In this document: positions 6,902 through 11,212 of the stretch, piece after piece
Position numbering within the stretch: position 1 is the first letter of the stretch
Layout of the letters: every line of letters starts with the position of its first letter
NCBI GenBank assembly: GCA_006227965.1
Contig: SBFL01000371.1
Location: 1 to 11,212 of the forward strand
Direction of reading: 5' to 3'
Origin: Bacteroidota bacterium
GTDB lineage: Bacteria > Bacteroidota > Bacteroidia > Flavobacteriales > Flavobacteriaceae
DNA length: 11,212 bases
Notes under the pieces: model-generated
The model's database searches: none
What the model was told of the DNA's origin: nothing
The model's input: the letters and a program-made list of their open reading frames with translations, nothing else
Translations under genes and position numbers: made by a program

Positions 6902-7395
6902 CAGGGTGATTTTTCGTATTGGATTCGATCGCCTTCCTCCAGCCCCCAGTGGTCGCTCATCCCGGCCCTGACCTCCAGGACATATTGGACAGGCCCTCCT
7001 GAGGGTATTCCCGCTTCGTTCAGGGGCTCTGCATTCCGGTGGATTTTTACGATTGTATGCTCCCTGTCGATGAAGAGAATATCAAGAGGAATCAGTGTAT
7101 TTTTCATATAGAAAGAATGCGGGGCTTCTTCTGAGAACACAAAGAGCATTCCCTGCTTATTCCCCATGTCCTCCCGGTACATAAGACCGGTTTGGATCTC
7201 GTAATCCGTGCTGGCAATCTCGATTTCCAGCTTCGTGAGCGGGGCGTTGGTCTCAGCATCCAAAATGCTGAGTTCCCCTTCTTTTTTAAAGGTTACAGGC
7301 TCTGTTCCCAGGGACTTTTGTCCGCCGTCCCGACAACTGTTTCCCAAAAGCAGGCTCATGAAAAGCAGCAGAAAAGCAGAAGCCCTTGTAGGCAT
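6901..7395 (-). CDS. DUF192 family protein, predicted lipoprotein
   Basis: The 164 residues begin with a short basic region and a hydrophobic signal (about 6-17) ending LLLGNSC, with Cys21 as a plausible lipidation site. The -3 residue is Gly rather than Leu, so the lipobox is relaxed. The mature part carries the DUF192 (UPF0127) hallmarks: GLMYREDM (70-77), GMLFVF (82-87), FYMKNTLIPLDILFID (95-110) and VLEVRAG (139-145). The fold is a compact beta barrel-like domain of unknown biochemical role. The ATG at 7395 lies 7 nt after the lgt stop. A second ATG at 7413 would overlap lgt by 11 nt and lengthen the signal's start by six residues. It is followed with 1-nt overlap by the hydrolase. If it is a lipoprotein, its own operon partner Lgt would lipidate it. 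The family is firm; the start and lipidation are moderate. Confidence 0.88.
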   Translation of the reverse strand: MPTRASAFLLLFMSLLLGNSCRDGGQKSLGTEPVTFKKEGELSILDAETNAPLTKLEIEIASTDYEIQTGLMYREDMGNKQGMLFVFSEEAPHSFYMKNTLIPLDILFIDREHTIVKIHRNAEPLNEAGIPSGGPVQYVLEVRAGMSDHWGLEEGDRIQYEKSP

Positions 7396-7402
7396 CTTGA
7401 AA

Positions 7403-8368
7403 TCAACCTGCATGAGATCCGGTTTTTCGAAGCATGAAATAAAGCCCCAATGCAATAAACGGGAGGCTGAGCCACTGTCCGGTGGAAAGCAACCCTAGGC
7501 TTTGTTCGAACCCTCCCTGACTTTTCTTAACGAACTCCACAAAAAAGCGGATGGTCCAGAGCAGTACCAGAAAAAGTCCGAAGAAATACCCAGGCTTGTC
7601 CTTTCGGGAGGTATTCCAGTACAGGTAGTAGAGCAGGGCAAAAACCCCAATGTAGAGGACCCCTTCATACAACTGGGCTGGATGCCTGTAGGGAATGGCT
7701 CCGAGGTATTCCGAAAACTGGGGGTTGTCCTGAAGGGCATGGTAGGCCGTGTTGGGATCTTTTGCTCCAGTGATGGCCATGGCCTTGCCTGCCGGCATAT
7801 CATCTGAATCCCGCACAAACCGGGTTGCCAGGAAAAAGGAAGCATCCGTGATCTTACCGTTGATCTCGGAGTTGAAGAAGTTCCCAAGGCGCACCAGAAA
7901 GGCCCCAAGGGAAACTGGAATGACGATCCTGTCAAGGATATAAAGTACGCTGAATTCCCGGTGTTTTCTGGTGAAAAGGTACATGCCTGCTATAACCCCA
8001 ATGGCCGCCCCATGGGACGCCAGGCCCGTGAATCCGGTAAATTCGTATCCATTGATGATACCGAAAAGGGTGCTGCCTGCACGCTCCCGGATTGGCAGGA
8101 GGATCTCCAGCAAATGGTTTTTATAATACCCCCAGTCATAGAAGAACACATGCCCTAACCGGGCTCCCAGCATGGTTGCAAGAACCGTGTAGACAAAAAG
8201 GGAGTCCAGCTGATCCCTGCTTTTGTTTTCCCGTTCGAAGATTCGCTTCATAATATACCATCCCAGGGCGAAGGCGATGATCCAGAGGAGGTTATAGTAT
8301 TTGATCTGTAACACCCCGAGTTTGAAAAGGGTGTCATCCGGGTTCCAGGTAAAACCTAAAAAATACAT
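7403..8368 (-). CDS. lgt: prolipoprotein diacylglyceryl transferase
   Basis: Transfers diacylglycerol from phosphatidylglycerol to the lipobox cysteine of prolipoproteins in the inner membrane, the first step of lipoprotein maturation. The 321-residue product is hydrophobic with about seven spans. Key positions fit Lgt: His119-Gly120 in LASHGAAIG (E. coli His103), RLGNFFNSE (160-168) with Arg160 and Glu168 matching Arg143 and Glu151, HPAQLYE (229-235), and WTIRFFVEF with Arg274 and Glu278 matching Arg239 and Glu243. It is somewhat longer than the E. coli enzyme because of an insertion at about 172-225, between the signature and HPAQLYE. It is the first gene of a three-gene operon. ATG 8368 gives a standard N-terminus. 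Confidence 0.96.
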   Translation of the reverse strand: MYFLGFTWNPDDTLFKLGVLQIKYYNLLWIIAFALGWYIMKRIFERENKSRDQLDSLFVYTVLATMLGARLGHVFFYDWGYYKNHLLEILLPIRERAGSTLFGIINGYEFTGFTGLASHGAAIGVIAGMYLFTRKHREFSVLYILDRIVIPVSLGAFLVRLGNFFNSEINGKITDASFFLATRFVRDSDDMPAGKAMAITGAKDPNTAYHALQDNPQFSEYLGAIPYRHPAQLYEGVLYIGVFALLYYLYWNTSRKDKPGYFFGLFLVLLWTIRFFVEFVKKSQGGFEQSLGLLSTGQWLSLPFIALGLYFMLRKTGSHAG

Positions 8369-8386
8369 AGTCCGGTGTTTGAGGCG

Positions 8387-8394
8387 CTAATATA
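8387..8394 (-). promoter_or_regulatory. weak candidate -7 element before lgt
   Basis: TATATTAG on the - strand differs from TAnnTTTG by one base and lies 18 nt before the lgt start. No convincing -33 TTG is seen at the right distance. The candidate ABC promoter shows the same TAxxTTAG variant. Confidence 0.3.
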
Positions 8395-8421
8395 CTAAAT
8401 CCGTATAGGGGATGGGAAGAA

Positions 8422-8518
8422 GATTGGGAATTAACACTATGTCACCTGGTTGTGCTGGCAGGGAAGCATGGGCTACTGACAGAAATCCCAATCATCGGAT
8501 CACCCGGGTAGATTGGGT
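8422..8518. repeat. three-part inverted repeat with alternative pairings
   Basis: TCCCAATC (8486-8493) can pair with GATTGGGA upstream (8422-8429, 8 bp) or with GATTGGG downstream (8511-8517, 7 bp), but not both. On the + strand the downstream hairpin is followed by TGTTTTTAG, giving it a terminator look. The arrangement resembles an attenuator or a small-RNA terminator, but no + strand gene follows. Confidence 0.4.
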
Positions 8519-8538
8519 GTTTTTAGAGTTTTTGGAAA

Positions 8539-8557
8539 GGGGGGGAATAACCCCCCC
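8539..8557. repeat. G7/C7 hairpin
   Basis: Seven G (8539-8545) and seven C (8551-8557) flank the loop AATAA, giving a very stable 7-bp stem. On the - strand it is followed by TTTCC, so it could weakly end transcripts from yidD, whose stop is about 108 nt upstream on that strand. Confidence 0.45.
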
Positions 8558-8622
8558 ACCCCGGGAAACAAGGTAGCATTCCTTCCTGCAAAATGCATGC
8601 GTAGCAAATCAACAGAAATTAT

Positions 8623-8663
8623 GCTGAACCTCTGGGCGTCCCGCTATGCGGCCGGCGTTCAGC
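8623..8663 (-). terminator. hairpin directly after the yidD stop
   Basis: GCTGAAC (8623-8629) and GTTCAGC (8657-8663) pair perfectly around a GC-rich interior that includes CCGC-TAT-GCGG (8641-8651). It begins 1 nt after the yidD stop codon on the - strand. No T-run follows, so it may act as a 3'-end stabiliser or pause rather than a classic intrinsic terminator. Confidence 0.4.
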
Positions 8664-8664
8664 C

Positions 8665-8901
8665 TTAGTTGTCATCCTTTTCAGGAACCGGATCGTAGCC
8701 TGATCCTCCCCAGGGATTGCAACTGCCAATCCGCTTTATCGCCAGCCAGCCTCCCCTGAAGACCCCATGTTTCTGAAGCGCCTCTATGGCATATTGGGAG
8801 CAGGTGGGGGTGTACCGGCAACTGGGAGGAGTCAGGGGTGAAAGATATCTTTGATAGGCCCTGACGATCCAGATGAAAGGTAACACAGCTTTATTCTTCA
8901 T
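8665..8901 (-). CDS. yidD: membrane protein insertion efficiency factor YidD
   Basis: A small membrane-associated protein (78 residues) that assists YidC-dependent insertion of inner-membrane proteins. An amphipathic start (about 5-20) is followed by the family signature [18 protein letters not shown] (21-38) and then HG-x(4)-GW, KRI and [13 protein letters not shown] (61-73). The three conserved cysteines are at 28, 34 and 61. The length is normal for the family. In many bacteria yidD lies in the rpmH-rnpA-yidC cluster; here it is elsewhere, 39 nt downstream of the DUF779 gene on the same strand and possibly cotranscribed with it. A small hairpin, AGTCC-N6-GGACT (8908-8923), sits 6 nt before its start codon and could affect translation. 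Confidence 0.96.
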   Translation of the reverse strand: MKNKAVLPFIWIVRAYQRYLSPLTPPSCRYTPTCSQYAIEALQKHGVFRGGWLAIKRIGSCNPWGGSGYDPVPEKDDN

Positions 8902-8940
8902 AGCAGAAGTCCATTCAGGGACTGCAAGTTACACTTTCTG

Positions 8941-9342
8941 CTATTCAAATTGCATATCACCTGGTTTCTGAGTGGCCGGATAAACGGGTTGCAGATTTTG
9001 AGATTCGCTTTCGGTGAACAGCCGGGATCGGATTAAAAAGCGAACTCCCAGGGGAATTTCAAGGGAGAAGCTTGATCCCCTTCCCGGGACAACATCGATG
9101 GTCAACTTCGTATGTTTCCAGTATGCATATTGATCCCTGGACATGTAGAAATCACAACCGGAAATCTGGCCAAGCCATATATCAGAATCATCCAGCATCA
9201 AATCCCCTTCCGGATAGCACATCGGAGAAGAACCGTCACAACAACCACCACTTTGATGGAACATCAGTGGGCCATTTTCCTGCCTGAGTTGTTCAATAAC
9301 TTTTATGGCTGCCGGTGTGACGGCTACTCTCCGGGTATGCAT
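8941..9342 (-). CDS. DUF779 family protein, partner of aldehyde dehydrogenase
   Basis: The 133-residue protein matches DUF779, a small family whose genes often follow an aldehyde dehydrogenase of the AldB/ExaC type, as here with a 24-nt gap. The core motif MFHQSGGCCDGSSPMC (27-42) holds His29 and Cys34, Cys35 and Cys42, and Cys63 lies further on (QISGCDFYM). This clustering could bind a metal or protect a thiol, but no activity is known to me. PGRGSSFSLEIPLGVRFLIRSRLFT (from about 86) is the conserved end. About 20 more residues form a polar, probably disordered tail. ATG 9342 follows an A-rich GATAAA; a GTG at 9351 would add three residues. The family is firm; the role as dehydrogenase accessory is inferred from neighbourhood. 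Confidence 0.9.
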   Translation of the reverse strand: MHTRRVAVTPAAIKVIEQLRQENGPLMFHQSGGCCDGSSPMCYPEGDLMLDDSDIWLGQISGCDFYMSRDQYAYWKHTKLTIDVVPGRGSSFSLEIPLGVRFLIRSRLFTESESQNLQPVYPATQKPGDMQFE

Positions 9343-9366
9343 TTTATCCACTGGCTGTCTGGTTTC

Positions 9367-10890
9367 CTAAAAGAATCCCATGGCATTCTTATCATAGGAT
9401 ATCAACATGTTTTTGGTCTGCCGGTAGTGATCCAGCATCATCTTGTGGGTTTCCCGTCCGATTCCTGATTTCTTGTATCCTCCGAAAGGCGCATGAGCAG
9501 GATACAGGTGATAGCAGTTTACCCAGACCCGGCCTGCTTTTATTCCACGGGAGATCTGATAGGCCTGGTGGGTATCCCGGGTCCATACACCTGCCCCGAG
9601 CCCGTAAAGTGTATCATTCGCTATTTCAAGGGCTTCCTTTTCATCTTTAAATGAGGTTACGCAGACTACCGGCCCAAAAATTTCTTCCTGGAAAACGCGC
9701 ATTTTATTGTTTCCCTTTAAAATAGTTGGTTCGATGTAATAGCCTCCTTCCAGGCCTTCGTTGTAGGCCGCCTTGCCCCCTGTAAGGACCTCGCAGCCTT
9801 CTTCTTTGCCAATCTCAATGTAACTGAGGATTTTTTCATATTGATCATTGGAAGCCTGTGCTCCCATCATGGTTACAGGATCCATAGGATGGCCCAGTTT
9901 TATGGCTTCGGTCCTCTCCACAACTCGCTCTATAAATGCATCGAATATGCTTTCCTGTACGAGCATCCTGGAAGGACAGGTACAGACTTCCCCCTGATTC
10001 AGGGCAAACATCACTGCACCCTCCAGGCACTTATCAAAGAATTCATCGTCTGCGTCCATAACGCTCTCGAAGAAAACATTGGGAGATTTGCCTCCCAGCT
10101 CAAGGGTGACCGGAGTAATATTCTTGGAAGCGTATTGCATGATGAGTTGTCCCGTAGTGGTCTCTCCTGTAAAGGCAATTTTTCCGATTCGCGGACTGGA
10201 GGCGAGCGGCTTTCCGGCTTCGACCCCAAAGCCATTTACTATATTCAGTACTCCATCGGGGAGAATACCTTCTATGAGTTCCATGAAAATAAGGATCCCT
10301 ACCGGGGTTTGCTCGGCTGGTTTGAGAACAACACAATTCCCTGCAGCAAGGGCAGGAGCCATTTTCCATGTAGCCATGAGCAGGGGAAAATTCCAGGGAA
10401 TAATCTGACCTACAACGCCCAGGGGTTCCGGAACATTCATACTTACCGTAGCGGCATCTAGTTCACTTATGGTACCCTCCTCTGCCCGGATTACACCGGC
10501 AAAATACCTGAAATGATCTATGGCCAGGGGCAGGTCTGCAGCCATGGTTTCACGAATTGCTTTCCCGTTATCCCAGGTCTCTGCCCGGGCCAGGTCTTCC
10601 AGATTGGATTCCATGACATCTGCAATCTTAAGCAGAAGGTTGCTTCTGGTGGCGGCAGCGGAATTATTCCATTCAGGGGCTGCCTTCCAGGCGGCATCCA
10701 GGGCGAGTTCTATATCTTCTGCCGTGGAACGGGGTACACGTGTAAAACTGTTACCATCTACTGGAGAAATGTTGTCAAAATACTGTCCTTTAACCGGAGG
10801 TGTCCATTTCCCTCCGATATAATTGTCATACTGGTTTTTGAAAGTTGGCTTTTTCAAAGCCTCCTTTTCGCTGGTCGCTGTAGTACTCAT
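9367..10890 (-). CDS. NAD-dependent aldehyde dehydrogenase (AldB/ExaC/AcoD type)
   Basis: Oxidises an aldehyde, probably acetaldehyde or a similar short one, to its acid with NAD(P) in the cytoplasm. The 507 residues cover the whole family. PWNFP (165-169) carries the oxyanion Asn167, and Lys190 (VLKPAEQTP) binds the cofactor. The general base is Glu264 in LELGGKSPN, and the nucleophile is Cys303 in [18 protein letters not shown] (402-408) contacts the nicotinamide ribose. The double-cysteine GEVCTCPSR motif and the DUF779 neighbour point to the AldB/ExaC/AcoD subgroup rather than betaine-aldehyde or fatty-aldehyde enzymes. Substrate cannot be fixed from sequence. It is the first gene of a likely operon with DUF779 and perhaps yidD. 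ATG 10890 follows AACAA. No clear promoter is seen upstream; TAAATTTT at about 10914-10921 on the - strand is one base off the -7 consensus but lacks a good -33. Confidence 0.95.
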   Translation of the reverse strand: MSTTATSEKEALKKPTFKNQYDNYIGGKWTPPVKGQYFDNISPVDGNSFTRVPRSTAEDIELALDAAWKAAPEWNNSAAATRSNLLLKIADVMESNLEDLARAETWDNGKAIRETMAADLPLAIDHFRYFAGVIRAEEGTISELDAATVSMNVPEPLGVVGQIIPWNFPLLMATWKMAPALAAGNCVVLKPAEQTPVGILIFMELIEGILPDGVLNIVNGFGVEAGKPLASSPRIGKIAFTGETTTGQLIMQYASKNITPVTLELGGKSPNVFFESVMDADDEFFDKCLEGAVMFALNQGEVCTCPSRMLVQESIFDAFIERVVERTEAIKLGHPMDPVTMMGAQASNDQYEKILSYIEIGKEEGCEVLTGGKAAYNEGLEGGYYIEPTILKGNNKMRVFQEEIFGPVVCVTSFKDEKEALEIANDTLYGLGAGVWTRDTHQAYQISRGIKAGRVWVNCYHLYPAHAPFGGYKKSGIGRETHKMMLDHYRQTKNMLISYDKNAMGFF

Positions 10891-11212
10891 TTGTTGGGCT
10901 TTTTAATTAAGTTAAAAATTTATGTTTATCGAGAATTAAGTGTCCGAAAAGTCCTGAAAAAGTGGTGGAGATCATTAAAAGATCACGTCCCATGCTGCCA
11001 AGCAGGTAACCGATCCGGCTAACTTTACAAGGACTACATAAATTAACCTTTTGAATTCTTAATATCCACTTTTTTGTGTTAAAATTTTGTGCATTTAACA
11101 ATTTTGGTAAAAAGCACCGGTACAATTTGAAATGGGTTAACAGGTAGGAATTCTAGAGAAAGATCCTACCTCATAATCAGAGAAGTGTATGATGTGTTGT
11201 GGAATGGAAGAC
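10891..11212. other. right-edge stretch without a supported gene, upstream of the aldehyde dehydrogenase gene
   Basis: These 322 bases are AT-rich, especially 11041-11110. No family-like frame appears on either strand. A - strand frame of 28 codons (10907-10993, ATG start) ends 16 nt before the dehydrogenase and is doubtful. On the + strand an ATG at 11189 opens eight codons (MMCCGMED) that run off the edge and cannot be judged. No exact TAnnTTTG element with a good -33 was found on either strand. The region probably contains the dehydrogenase promoter and any operator. Confidence 0.5.
11143..11170. repeat. inverted repeat GGTAGGA/TCCTACC
   Basis: GGTAGGA (11143-11149) and TCCTACC (11164-11170) are perfect complements around a 14-nt centre containing TCTAGA. 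It lies about 255-280 bp upstream of the aldehyde dehydrogenase start. It could be an operator or a hairpin; no T-run follows on the + strand. Confidence 0.35.

Noticed and set aside
8430..8493. Possible riboswitch (cobalamin-like) because of AGGGAAGCATGGGC and a nearby CTACTGAC
   Set aside because: The required conserved boxes and helices are missing, the order is incomplete, and no B12 or related gene is downstream.
8499..8597. 32-codon - strand frame starting ATGCATTTTGCAGG and crossing the G7/C7 hairpin
   Set aside because: Composition is driven by the C-run and G-run (PPFP, GVGG), there is no promoter, and no recognisable protein.
9841..10461. 206-residue + strand frame opposite the aldehyde dehydrogenase
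   Set aside because: The opposite strand carries all catalytic motifs of a complete dehydrogenase. The + frame has no recognisable domain and is a shadow.
10907..10993. 28-codon - strand frame with a hydrophobic stretch (MISTTFSGLFGHLIL), ending 16 nt before the aldehyde dehydrogenase start; it can be extended upstream to 72 codons from a TTG
   Set aside because: It needs a TTG start for the long form, resembles no family I know, lies in AT-rich leader DNA, and has no promoter or ribosome-site support. A leader peptide remains possible but unsupported.
11189..11212. Start of a + strand gene at the right edge (MMCCGMED)
   Set aside because: Only eight codons are visible, with no exact promoter upstream, so nothing can be called.

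Overview
The window looks like a chromosomal housekeeping stretch from a flavobacterium (Bacteroidota, Flavobacteriaceae). SecD and SecF are fused into one long SecDF. Promoters fit the Bacteroidota pattern (TTG near -33, TAnnTTTG near -7). Starts sit behind A-rich leaders rather than clear Shine-Dalgarno sequences. A Robiginitalea/Muriicola-like genus with about 50% GC is my guess from memory of gene content and composition, and I have not tested it.

Layout. From 1 to 4326 the + strand carries malate dehydrogenase (mdh) and secDF, each with its own terminator. The secDF terminator is shared with the convergent gene that follows. From 4325 to 5584 the - strand encodes a soluble tandem ABC ATPase whose first half has lost the P-loop glycines. 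The divergent region 5585-5710 holds a promoter on each strand and a striking imperfect palindrome whose core resembles the E. coli CRP box. The + side drives a 31-residue single-span microprotein and a DUF2892 membrane protein (5711-6027).

From 6035 to 8368 a - strand operon runs lgt, then a DUF192 predicted lipoprotein, then an alpha/beta hydrolase, with a 7-nt gap and then a 1-nt overlap. A 296-nt gap (8369-8664) has no convincing gene but several strong inverted repeats, some mutually exclusive. From 8665 to 10890 a second - strand run carries an aldehyde dehydrogenase, a DUF779 protein and yidD. The last 322 bases (10891-11212) are AT-rich and hold no gene I can support.

Themes. Membrane and envelope biogenesis is well represented: SecDF in export, Lgt in lipoprotein lipidation and YidD in membrane protein insertion. 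Central and aldehyde metabolism is represented by Mdh and the aldehyde dehydrogenase. I see no mobile element, CRISPR array, tRNA, rRNA or obvious defence system. The least ordinary signals are the CRP-like palindrome with its microprotein, the asymmetric ABC ATPase, and the structured gap upstream of lgt.
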